DNA of 64,000 bases from Pleurodeles waltl (lineage: Eukaryota; Chordata; Amphibia; Caudata; Salamandridae), in NCBI RefSeq assembly GCF_031143425.1, contig NC_090440.1, forward strand, positions 340,383,844 to 340,447,843. The letters are read 5' to 3'. The notes beneath the pieces are model-generated. The model had not been told where the DNA came from and ran no database searches. It was given only the letters and a program-made list of their open reading frames with translations. Positions 47,722 to 58,329 of this stretch are shown here, one piece after another. Numbering within the stretch: the stretch's first letter is position 1; every line of letters begins with the position of its first letter. A program made the translations under genes and the position numbers.

Positions 47722-48303
47722 GGATGTGGTGTGAGTGGTATGTGTGAGGATGTGTGGAGTGATGTGTTGTGGTGTGTTCTGTGAGGTGCGTGGACGGCGT
47801 ATGGGTGATGGTTTTCTATGGCTCTGATTGAGTGGGTGCTACTGGCTTGTCTCTCTCTCTCTGTTAGCTGTTTTGTTTTAGTTGAAAGGGTTGTGGGTAA
47901 TGTTGGTGTGTGTTTTATAGTGGTGTGGGTGTGGTGTGTGTATGTGTGTCAGGTGTGTGTAGTTTGAATTGTCTAATGTGGTGTAGGTTTTTAGGTGTGT
48001 GTGTATTATGAACACGGCGGTGTGTACCACCAATGGTTTACCATGGTTGAAAGACCGCTGCGGTGATTCGTGGGTCCTGATACTGTGGGCGTATTCCTGT
48101 TGGCGTAACGGTATAGGTTTTGGTACCGCCAGTTTATCACTGACCTTTGGTCTGGCGGACTTGTGTGGGTGTCTGTATAGTGGCAGATTTCTCTGTGTGA
48201 GTCATAATAACCGTAGCGGTATGCAGCCGCGGTCATGGTATGTTGCTGGCTGTCACTACGGCGGTAGGTGGCATTTACTGCCAATGTTGTAATGAGGGCC
48301 ATA

Positions 48304-49869
48304 ATGTTGCTCAGGAATATCTCATGTGACCACATCAATAAAGAAGGTCACAATGGGTCTCCCCACATCGTATGTCTTGAGGGCATTATCCCGTCTAAAA
48401 CCCTCTCCTAGGTTGTGGCTAGTCCTAGCAGGTTTACAAATTAGTTGAACAGAACTTGCATCCAGCAGCGATGCCTACTGACCCCAGTGTAAATGAAATA
48501 CAGTCCGCTATGTTAAGAGACAATCAGAGGTCCATTTGTCAATGAAATGGGCACAGCCATTTGTTTGCTTGTAAACAATGAAATGCATGTATGTAAGTAT
48601 ATAAGTATGCATGTATGTGGTATTTGTATAGTACAAATCTAGCAAATTGGCACAATGGGCTAGACACATTCAACAGCAATTATACAATCAATGATAGGAG
48701 TGGTAACTCTATTCTGGGAGCAGACGTGTACAGTAACTGCGTTGTGATGTAGTGTTATTTATAGAGGTGTGTCTTTATGGGCTAATTCAAGTGACTTTAC
48801 ATTCAGTGAAAGGTGGAGTACAAAGAAGTCAAGATTCCCATCATTGAGCCTGGATTACATTACTTCTTTCTTGTTCTTAGCACATAAGTAGGTGCTACAC
48901 ACTCAGGTCTTAAAGAGGTGGAAACGTATATGTACAATAAGACCTTTCAAAATTCGAATAGAGGATCACTATAGAAACATTCTCAAATCGGACAAGAAAA
49001 TTCCAGTAGTGGAAAGTTCTCACAATAGCCGGCATTCCCTTACCTTAACAGATAGAGAACAAATATTCAAAAACGTGGTGACCAGGAGATCCAACTAGAG
49101 AGGAGAGAAAGAAAACGCTCCTAATACTTCATACCACGCACAATAGACTCAACAAAGAAGCTAATGGCGTTAATGAACCCCAACACCACAGCCCACCAGG
49201 CTCACTTAACCAACCTACCATGCAAAGCAGGTACGAAAAATGCCGAATCTCAATTTCCTCTGTAGTAATTAGATAACACCAATGACCACGTGTGTATACG
49301 TTTTCTTCTTTTAATCCCTCATTAGATTACTATAACACAATAGTTAGGGATTAGCTCTTTAAGAAAATCCCTGTCCACCTCAGCTCTGCCCCTATCATAT
49401 TTGTCTATACTTCTAGGGTAGAATAACAACACTTTCTACACCACCTGTCAGACTTTGGAAATGATTATTAATAAATTTATGTTTACACTATATGGGTGAC
49501 AAAATATGGCTGCCTATATATAAATAATATTCCTGGAGACGCATGCCTCAGTGATCTTTTCAGTTCTCAAAAAATATGTGTTTCTTTTTATAATACCTAA
49601 GGTCATAAGATGATTTCCTTCCGTTCAGACTCATTGTACATATATGTTTTTTGCTGTTCATTTTCTAGATATGATCCAAGAAGGTTTCCCGAACTGTTCT
49701 CATGCTTTATTTCAAATGCAGTCATGTACCTCTGTGTGTTTAATGCACCAATGTTTTGCGATCTGCTCAATGAAACATCGCAGAAACAGTCTCTCTGTGT
49801 TCCCCTATACGATGCGTGAATACCTTCACCGACACATACGTTCAGACTTTTTAAACTGTCATTATTGGT
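48304..49869. other. No gene recognised
   Basis: Right flank of Harbinger B. It contains a short ATGTATGT-rich run (48585-48620) and AT-rich sequence, but no element ends. A 131-codon minus-strand frame (49998-49603) has no recognisable domain and overlaps the likely 3' end of the L1 that follows. Confidence 0.35.
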
Positions 49870-50265
49870 TTTTACATTTTCAACAGTAACTGACACGGCT
49901 AACAGTAATGCATTATTGTCACATGAACGCACATATAAAACGTATTTCTCATTGGTCTTACAAGTACCATTGCGGTCCTTTCCAGGTAAACCAGCCATTC
50001 GCTTTCATGCACAGTTAGCCACTTTGCCGTTTTAAAAAGGGATCCTGGCCCTCTCATATCAGTATTTCCATATCCTGATGCCGCGGTTCTCTTGGGTCGA
50101 ATACCTAAAACTTCTGTCGTAGCTCGGGTCTGTCACACCCAGCCGACTCGATGCAGGGCATCCATCACTGGGTCAGAAATTCCGCTTCCTCTGAAGCACT
50201 ATCGCATGCCTCCCTACTGTCCACTATCTCCATAAAAGTCGTCAGCACCTCCGTCCATTGGGCGG

Positions 50266-50453
50266 TGTAAAGAGTTAATGGAGAGCCATACGGGCTCTCC
50301 CTGTGTGCCCGACGTGCTCTGCGTGTCCGGGAGGGGCACGCAACACAAGGGTATAAATAAAGAAAGGACTGCGGGTGACGCAGTCCCATGCGTGTTTGCA
50401 AGCAAGCACAGTCTATATGTATTCATTTATGGTGTAGGGGAAGGCCCCTTACA
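50266..50453 (+). repeat. 5' LTR of the gypsy element
   Basis: TGTAAAGAGTTAATGG...GGCCCCTTACA, 188 bp, with a TATA-like TATAAATA starting at 50352 overlapping an AATAAA (50356-50361). It contains the hairpin GAGAGCC(ATACG)GGCTCTC near the start. It differs from the 3' LTR only by A/C near 50365 and A/G near 50417. Confidence 0.95.
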
Positions 50454-51308
50454 TTGGCGACGAGCGGGATGCAAGTACTGTACAACAGAAGAAAGTGCAG
50501 TAAAATATTGATGTCAAGTTAAAGAAAAAACGTACCAGGAGGAGTGCGGAGCAGGGTCGACTGCCGCGGTCGTGGTGCCGGGCCGGTCGCCGAAAAAAAA
50601 AGTCACGAAGGAGGCTTGTGGCGCGAGACCGCCGCGCAGCAGAAGACGAAGAAAATAACCGGTCTCCCGACCGGAAAGCACAAAGACGGTGAGCCGCGCC
50701 CCGCGCCCTGCCCCCACACGAAAGGAACCACGTGGGGCTCCAACACTCCGCCCTACGCGTCCCTCGCTGCCCGAGAGCAGCCGAAGCAGACGCGTGCCTC
50801 CCTGGTCTGGCGCGCGGCTGCGGAGTGCCGTTGTGTCGCGGCAGAGCAGCCGGGCGCACCGCGTGTCTTCCCCGAGGCCGGGGGAGGCCGGAAACCAACA
50901 GGAAGAGACGCGTGTTGCACGCGCGTCTGAGCTGTTCCCCGACGCGAGGGGATAATAATAAAAAAAAAAAAAAAAAAAAAGAGAAGAACAAGCAACGCGG
51001 GTCACGAGTGCGTCGCCCCAAGGGGGGGGCTGGTAAAAATAATAAGAGAAATAAAAGAGTCAAGGAAAAGGTGGAGAAGGAAAAATAAGAAAAGGCACTA
51101 GAGAGAGAGAGAAGAAAATACATAGAGGAACACGGATACCCCCACTGAGATAAAAGTGCAAGAGAAGGGGGAGAAGTCACACACAAAAAAAAAAGAAGAG
51201 GTGAAAAGGAAGAAGGAAGGAAGGCGGAGTCAAGGGAAAAGAAAAAAAAAACGAAAGGACAAGGACAGCATCACCTTGTGTACCTCACAGGAGTGAGAAG
51301 GGGCAAGG
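50454..51308 (+). promoter_or_regulatory. Primer-binding site and long gypsy leader
   Basis: Directly after the LTR comes T then TGGCGACGAGCGGGATG, whose complement ends in CCA as expected for a tRNA primer; I do not assign the tRNA. The 855-bp leader is CpG-rich at 50540-50940 and strongly A/purine-rich afterwards (A-runs at 50963-50980, 51185-51194 and 51240-51250). It has open frames on both strands (for example 50544-50930 plus) but none resembles a known protein. The length is unusual for a compact gypsy element. Confidence 0.6.
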
Positions 51309-54300
51309 ATGAGTGCCCCACCACCAGATGGTGCCAATTCTCCACCGCCACCAGGGAACCCCCAGCTCCCAGCACAGTTGAACAATAGCGTTCACTCCTC
51401 GATCACGTCGTTACCACCGTTTAGCCAGCTGATTGACCCGGCTACCGCTGCACCCAGGTGGCGCTTATGGAACAACAGGTTAGAAAACTATTTTTGCGCA
51501 ACCAGAGAAACGGATGGGGCTGTGCGGAGGTCGGTAATGCTGTTGATGGGTGGAGATGAACTACAAGAGCTTTTTGACTCGCTTCCTGACACAGGGGACA
51601 AGGCTGATTTTGACGCAGCGGTGACTGCTCTGAACAGGCACTTTGACCCTCAATTGAATTCAGACTACGAACGTTTTAAACTACGACAGGCCCAGCAGAC
51701 TGAAATCGAGTCGATGGATATGTTCTATGCTAGGCTGAGAAAGCTAGCGAGCTCGTGCACAGGTCTCAACCAACAAGAGGAGATCCGAGCGCAAATCATT
51801 CAAGGGTGCCGGTCCAATGCTTTGAGGAAGCTGATTCTGCGACAGCAGGGCATGTCCCTTGATGACATTCTGATTCTTGCAAGGTCACATGAACTGTCGG
51901 CAGTACGAGCAGATGCGATGGCGGCAGTGAGAGGTCAGTCGTTAGCTGCCGCGTCATCGTCTCGCGTAGTCCAGGTAAAAGAGGAACAAGTGGAGGCGAT
52001 TCAGACACGCCCGGCAGCACAGCGTAAGACAAGCACTCCCAGATCCAATGACAGGGCCTGTGGAAGCTGTGGGTATGAACATCGGCCAAACATGGGATGC
52101 CCAGCAAAAGGACAGTCCTGCAACCGGTGTGGCAAGTCAAATCACTTTGCCAAAGTGTGTAGGTCCAGGATGAACAAGCCAGGAGAGCAGAAGGGACGAG
52201 ATACAGGTGTCAGAGCTATATCCAAAAGCTCGGAGGAGTCAAGAGACCAGGCGACGGTGAGTGGCCCGGTCTTTGAGGAAGATGAAGAAGAGGACATTTT
52301 TATAATATCCTGCACGGGGGGCAAGACACGGAAAACGAGGCCGCCGCCCATGAGTGACGTTCATGTCAATGGCATGCTTGTTTCCGTACTCATTGACACA
52401 GGAGCGTCGGTCAATGTCATGGATGAAACTTTATTCCACCAGCTAGTACCTGCCCCGCCACTGACCTCAACAGCTACAAGGATATACAATTACGGAGGGC
52501 GAGACCCTCTTCCCCTCAAGGGAACGGTGGAGGTGGCTGTCAGCAGTGGAGACAAGTCAACAGAAACCAAGTTCTATGTGGTGGCGGGGAATCGTGGCAC
52601 TTTGCTAGGATGTCACACGGCAGAAGAGCTGGGGCTAGTGTTTTTTGCACGACAAGTCTATGATACTCAAGTGGAGCGCCTTCTCAGCGAATTTCCGCAG
52701 CTGTTCGAGGGGTTAGGACGGTTAAAAGGAAAACGCATCAAGTTACATATAGACCCCCACGTGGCTCCAGTGGCATTAAGGCATCGTCGGGTACCTTTTC
52801 ATCTGAGACCTGTCGTTGAGAAAGAGCTGCAGCTGTTGGAAGACCAAGGGGTCATAGAGAAAGTGGATGGGCCTACGCCGTGGGTGTCGCCGCTGGTGAT
52901 TGCGCCAAAACCCAAGCAGCCCGGAGCGATTCGCCTCTGTGTTGATATGCGCCTGCCCAACAAAGCTATTCGAAGGGAGAGGCATATAACGCCCACATGG
53001 ACGACATCATTGCAGATCTGAATGGGGCGCAGTGGTTCTCTAAGCTAGATCTCATTGCGGGGTATCATCAGCTAGAGCTGGACCCGGAAAGCAGGAATAT
53101 TACCACGTTTTCGACACATGTGGGGCTGAGAAGATATAAGAGACTGAGCTTTGGAGTGTCCTCTGCTGCGGAGGTGTTTCAAAATGTGATTAGGGAAACC
53201 TTGTCGGGATTACCTGGTGTAATCAACTTGAGTGACGACATTCTAATATACTCCAAGACGCGAGAGGAGCATCACTGTCATCTACGTGCGACGTTGAGAC
53301 GACTGTCTGAAGCAGGATTAACGCTTCACAAGAAGAAGTGTGCCTTTTACCAAAATTCGGTAGAGTTCTTCGGATACGTGTTTTCGAAAGAGGGCCTGCA
53401 GGTGGACCCACGGAAGGCGGAGGCGATCCGTCAGGCTCCGATCCCGAAAAATTCCACGGAGGTTCGTAGTTTCCTTGGGATGGCCACGTATTGCGGAAGG
53501 TTTATACCTCATTTAGCCATCATGTCTGAACCTCTCCGGCGGCTAACGAAAGGGCAGCACTGTTGGGACTGGACGCCCGAGGCACAACAGGCTTTCATGG
53601 ATATAAAAGAGGCGTTGCTAGACAAGGCAACTATGGCCTATTTCAACCCCAGCAGAAAGACCGAGGTGGTGGTAGATGCGAGCCCCGTTGGGCTTGGAGC
53701 CGTTCTCTTGCAAGAACAGAGGTATCAGGAATGGATCCCAGTCGCATATGCCAGCCGGGCGTTGTCGGCCGTTGAAACCAGATATGCACAAATTGAGCGT
53801 GAGGCCCTAGCCATTCGGTGGGCATGCCGCCATTTTCACTTATACTTGTATGGGCACGAATTTCAAGTGGTGACTGACCACAAACCTTTAGTTCCGTTGT
53901 TTGCGGGTTGCCCGCGTCTTGCACCTCCGAGGATTGAGCGGTGGACCGTTCTCCTTCAGCCTTATAGATTCACCGTCATTTATCGGCCAGGGGCGAACAA
54001 TCCAGCAGACTATCTGTCTCGCCACCCTTGTCCGCAGGTGTCAGATGCGCACCAAGAACAAGATGAGGAGAGTACAGAAGTCTTTGTAAGCATGGTCGTA
54101 CAGTCGGCGTGTCCTAACGCCCTTCTCGTAGCAGAGATTGTAAGTGCCACACAGGAAGATGTCATACTGGGACATGTCAAAGAAGCGTTGAGCCACAAAA
54201 AGTGGAAATATTTTCTAGAAAAGACACATGCGTCTCGCCCTGAACAGAGAGTGGCCATGCAAAGTATATGGAAAGTGAGAGATGAACTTTCTACTGATAA

Positions 54301-55522
54301 TGAAGGGTTGGTTCTAAGGGGAAGGAGGATTGTACTTCCACAAAGTCTCTGGTCTAGAGTGATTGCGTTGGCACATCAAGGACATCAAGGGGCTGCTAAA
54401 ACCAAGGCGAGGTTACGTGCCAAGGTGTGGTTCCCGGGTATGGACAGCCAGGTTGATGAGATGGTAGGACAGTGTCACTCATGTGTCATCACGTCAACGG
54501 AGCCTCCGAATTGTCCAGTGATAACCGAGCCGGCTACTCTGAAACCATGGACTAAAGTAAGCATGGACTTCGGGAGTTTTCCAGATGGGAGACTAACTGC
54601 TGTTCTGATTGACTCCTACACTAAATTCCCGGTGGTTGAGGTGGTGTCGTCGACGGCGTTTGAGAATGTGCGGCCAGTTCTACAAAAGACATTTGCGTTG
54701 TTTGGTTTGCCGGATGAAATCCGAACGGATAATGGTCCCCCATTCCAAGGCCAAGAGTTTAGGTTATACCTTGAGGGTTTGGCAATTCGTCATCGGAAGA
54801 TAATGCCCTACTGGCCTCAGGCAAATGGAGACGTGGAAAGGTTCATGCGAACTTTGAATAAGGCTCTTCGTATTGGGGTAGAGAAAAGGGAAGACAGCGA
54901 ACAGTGTCTACACCAATTCCTGAGTGCCTATCGTCAAACACCCCATAGTACTACTGGTTGTGCTCCCTCCTCTTTGATGTTCAAAGCATCTCCACGTGAC
55001 TGTATTCCATCAGGTCCGAAATGGAAACCTCCTGTGTTGGATGTTAAAGCATCTCAAAAACGACGGCGAGCTACTAATCAAAGGGCAAGTGCTCAACGAC
55101 GATCAAAGTGTCGAGTGTTCCAAGAAGGAGACCAAGTGGTGGTGAAATGTCGGAGAGGAGGAGGAAAGTTCATAACTCCCTTTGAACCTGAGGTATGGGA
55201 GGTTATTCGTGTGAAGGGGTCCATGATCACTGCGGCCAGAGGAAGACAGAGAGTGACACGGAATGTGTCGCATTTTAAGAAAGCTGGACGGAGGGAACCG
55301 ATTGATGATGAAGGAGAGTTTGATGACATTACAGGCGGGTCATCTGTGGTAACCAATGAGGTGGAGAGTGTTAGGAGGCCGATGCTGACTAAACAAACCC
55401 GACCTGTTTGTGCCCATGGGCAGGAAAGTTTGCGCACAAGAAGCAGCAGGTATGATCTACGTCCCAATCCTGTACCGAGCAGTCAGTTGAAAGACTTTGT
55501 CTGGCATATAGACTGCTCCTAG
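51309..55522 (+). pseudogene. gag-pol: Gypsy gag-pol polyprotein with one frameshift in RT
   Basis: ATG at 51309 opens a single gag-pol frame with no stop between gag and pol. Gag: capsid-like region about residues 45-200 (DPATAAPRWRLWNNRLENYF), two zinc knuckles at residues 251-284 (CGSCGYEH... and CNRCGKSNHFAKVC). Protease: DTGAS at about residue 363. RT starts about residue 480; the frame runs out at 53021 because of a one-base deletion next to 52997, where the next frame takes over. That frame carries the rest of RT (LSDDILIYSK, about 53228), RNase H (VVVDASPVGLGAVL; DHKPL), integrase zinc region (HQGHQGAAK...CHSC), the D,D,E triad (SMDFGSF, RTDNGPPF, NGDVERF) and a basic C-terminus ending at 55522. 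No env. Confidence 0.93.
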
Positions 55523-55690
55523 TTCGAGTTCCGTTGCCGTGTGATTATAACAGTTTCGGAAGGACAATGCTTTTGTTGTGGTTGACTGTTCACGTGTATT
55601 TTTCTTGCGAGCTATTGCTAAGTGACTGTATACCGTCATGTGTTAATTTTGATTCAAGTTTTGTTAATTCCAGTCCCCATGTGGAGTAAA

Positions 55691-55702
55691 ACATGGGGGG
55701 GA
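55691..55702 (+). promoter_or_regulatory. Polypurine tract of the gypsy element
   Basis: ACATGGGGGGGA immediately before the 3' LTR, the site expected to prime plus-strand DNA synthesis. Confidence 0.75.
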
Positions 55703-55890
55703 TGTAAAGAGTTAATGGAGAGCCATACGGGCTCTCCCTGTGTGCCCGACGTGCTCTGCGTGTCCGGGAGGGGCACGCAACACAAGGGTATAAATAAAGA
55801 ACGGACTGCGGGTGACGCAGTCCCATGCGTGTTTGCAAGCAAGCACAGTCTATGTGTATTCATTTATGGTGTAGGGGAAGGCCCCTTACA
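55703..55890 (+). repeat. 3' LTR of the gypsy element
   Basis: 188 bp, identical to the 5' LTR except two substitutions, starting TGTAAAGAG and ending CCCTTACA, followed by the target duplication GGCGG. Confidence 0.95.
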
Positions 55891-56703
55891 GGCGGCAAGA
55901 GGCTTCTTGAGGAGCCGTCTATGTTCTACCTCCCGTAGAGTCACTCCCTCAGTGTGCGCCCAACAGGCAACATCTGCCTTCCACCTGCAATGTGGTGGCC
56001 AGTCAGAGATTTCCAGTGTTGTGCTGTATCTCTGCGGGCTACTCCCAGTGCTAAGTTCAGGAAATTAGTATCTGCTGTTTCCTGGGTGTGCCCACTATAC
56101 AGCCCCAAAGGACATATCTCTGCCTTGTTAAGAGGATTCTGCCCAATGCATGTACTAGCATACCAGTGACTTGCATCCAGAGCCTCCCTATAAGTGGACA
56201 TTCCCACATCTTGTGCAAAAAGTCGACATCCGTGACTGCACATCGGGGGCAGCTTAGATCTGTAGTGTTTAGGATCACATTCAGCCTCAATGCTTTAAAT
56301 ACTTTTAGTGATGAAGAAGGAAGGTGTGGCTTGGCCACAAGACAGACAGACACATCTCATTGAGCTCCTGCTTCAGCCTGGTTGGCTCTGGCGATAATAC
56401 AGAACTAACAGAACCAGAACTGCTGCTAATGGTTGCGAGGCCACTATCAGCTGGCAATTACTCCCCATTGGCCCCAGTTTGATTGGGCTCTCATAGAATT
56501 CCTTATTTGTGCTGGTTTGGACCAAAGGCAGCACAACTGCAGGGCTCTGGGGAGTCCTCGTGGCTTGGTTTCTGCTGATCCCAGACGGATTCAGTTTGGT
56601 GCATAGCCCAGCAGTACTTTTCACATGGCGAAGATTGTTTCACTGTGGCTTCTATTCCACGGAGAGTCTGACAGGACTAAAGCAGGTCCTTAAGGGGTGA
56701 GGC

Positions 56704-57740
56704 TTGCTGAGGGTGGAGGACACCCATAGTAGGTCTAAAATGCACTTGCTGATTCCAGGCACATCCAGCCTCTTGGAATCCTCCTGGAAATGCCTGGATT
56801 GTACAGTGAGTGGGGCATCACTTCAATGGGGTAGTAGATTCCCAGTTACTCGTGCCCCAGACACTGAGCGAGGCGGGCTCGACAATACATCTGTGATGGG
56901 CCACTACAAGCCACACATAAAGCCAGTGGCCTTGGCTGGCCAATTCAGAGCTCCTTCTCCTCACATCCTCATATCCAGGACTGGACCAGATGCTTTAACC
57001 AGGCCAGAATTCCTGCAACTGCCACCAGCATCACTTGAACAGATCTTAGCAGCTGTCATGGAATGAAAAGTACCCTTGAAGAGAAAGTTGCTGGTGTACC
57101 CATGGACCACACTCTCCTCAGAGAAGATCAACGTAAACTATCTGGCAGGCTTCATATAGCAGAGATGACACTTTGGGATTTTCTGACACAAACATCGAAC
57201 TGTCTCAGACAAATATAGGATCTCACCTCCAGGGTCCAACTCTTGAAAGGGGGAGTTGAGTAAATTGAAGGCAGGTCCCAAAGGAACAATATTCACACAG
57301 TTGGTTTACCAAAGGAGCAAAATGAGATAATTCCACTCAGTATATTGAAACCAGGCTTTTTCTAACTGTTGCACCTCAATCCTTTTCAAACTGGTTCAAT
57401 GTTGAAGGAGCCCATTGAGTAGCGACCAGGACCACTCCTCCTGGAGCAGCCACTAGATCAATAGTAGCTAAGACGCTTAAATATAAGGATATAGACTCCA
57501 TTATCCAATGATCACACCAAGAAAGACACTTTATTGTCGGATCTGAAAAAGTCATGATCTTTCCAGATTATACCATAGTGGTCCTGCAACACAGGACCAG
57601 TTTTATCGGAGTCAAGCGTTAACTCCAGGAGATGCGTCTCCAATACACCCTCCTGTCCTTTGCTAGACTTAAGATCATGGCTAAAACATTTTTCTTTAAC
57701 ACCCAGGAGGAGTCATGCGATTGACTCTAGCAGCAGCACC
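56704..57740 (+). pseudogene. L1 ORF1 remnant
   Basis: RNA-binding chaperone of L1, broken. An open stretch at 56704-57066 ends LPPASLEQILAAVME. Further frames give HTLLREDQRKLSGRLHIAEM (a coiled-coil-like part, about 57095-57160), RRM-linked pieces around 57470-57520 (SIVAKTLKYKDIDSIIQ) and VMIFPDYTIVVLQHR with FARLKIMAKTFF (57550-57700), the C-terminal domain pattern of vertebrate L1 ORF1. At least three frame changes. The N-terminal start is uncertain. Confidence 0.55.
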
Positions 57741-58329
57741 TCCACCTTTTATCTGCTGTGATGTCACAAGGATCTGACGAACTGCTCAAACTGATTATAT
57801 ACCTGGCGTTGTGATCTCCATTATATACTAGGTGACTGTGCTAGCATGTTACAGATAGTTCATGTAGTGGCATTATGATTTTTCGGCTTTCAGCTGTAAT
57901 ACATGACAGCCCAAATTATGATACGTTCTTCCTATAGGGCATTTATTGGTGTTGGTACTGGACCAGAGAAAGGTAGGCTCTGCACTGCATATCTCTTATA
58001 CGACTCTATCAGGTTGGTCACCCTGCCTACCCCACACACACTATCACCAGTGCAAAGGTTCATCCGAGTGCTAAAACCAGTATGGTATTAGCTCCTTTTA
58101 CAATGTTATATATTAGTTGCAATTTATTATCACTTGGATGAGGAAAGTTTAGGTCCCGGCCTTGGGGTGACTGCCCAAGCATGTATTAACAGTACATACT
58201 GCTCACACAACCCTTATAACCAGAGTCCTCTCTCAACTACAAGAGGCTCGACAGAGATCTTCCTGCAGAGGAAGGAGTTACCCACGTATAAGTTCTTGAA
58301 ATGGAATGGCCCTCACCACTAAGTGATAC

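Larger units (their letters stand above)
39706..48300. mobile_element. Harbinger B, complete 8.6-kb element with three genes
   Basis: Left end GGCCCTCATTACAACCCTGG, right end (reverse-complemented) GGCCCTCATTACAACATTGG, both running into GGCGGT/GGCAGT motifs. It is flanked by a perfect 3-bp duplication ATA (39703-39705 and 48301-48303). Gene order: Myb/SANT-like gene 2 (minus, 41363-44180), HARBI1-like transposase (plus, 44587-45704), Myb/SANT-like gene 1 (minus, 46231-47721). Between the left end and gene 2 are two tandem-repeat arrays. No inner pair of terminal repeats was found, so this looks like one element rather than two nested ones. Confidence 0.85.
50266..55890 (+). mobile_element. 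Ty3/gypsy LTR retrotransposon, nearly intact and young
   Basis: Two 188-bp LTRs (50266-50453 and 55703-55890) that differ at two positions, flanked by a perfect 5-bp duplication GGCGG (50261-50265 and 55891-55895). Between them lie a primer-binding site, a long leader, and a gag-pol frame with the order protease, RT, RNase H, integrase, which places it in Ty3/gypsy (Metaviridae). RT has LSDD instead of the common YxDD, seen in some gypsy clades such as Mag-like ones. One frameshift in RT is the only coding defect found. Confidence 0.93.
49870..56400 (-). mobile_element. L1-type LINE fragment (ORF2 C-terminus and 3' end), interrupted by the gypsy element
   Basis: On the minus strand 56360-55896 encodes the C-terminal domain of L1 ORF2: a Cys/His cluster (CPRCAVTDVDFLHKMWECP), then LALGVARRDTAQHWKS and TLREVEHRRLLKKPLAA with small frame changes. 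The frame resumes directly on the other side of the gypsy element (50260-50165) as WTEVLTTFMEIVDSREACDS and stops at 50165. The following 3'-untranslated part runs to about 49870. It is 5'-truncated near 56400. Confidence 0.65.

Noticed and set aside
39706..48300. Two Harbingers nested inside one another instead of one three-gene element
   Set aside because: No second pair of terminal repeats or duplications was visible near 44.2-44.5 kb or elsewhere inside; kept as an alternative to test.
49603..49998. A 131-codon minus-strand frame as a gene
   Set aside because: No domain, no splice or promoter context, and it overlaps the likely 3' end of an L1.
50449..51186. A 245-codon minus-strand frame over the gypsy leader
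   Set aside because: It lies antisense to the purine-rich leader and consists of Phe/Ser/Leu runs from A-rich template; a by-product of composition.
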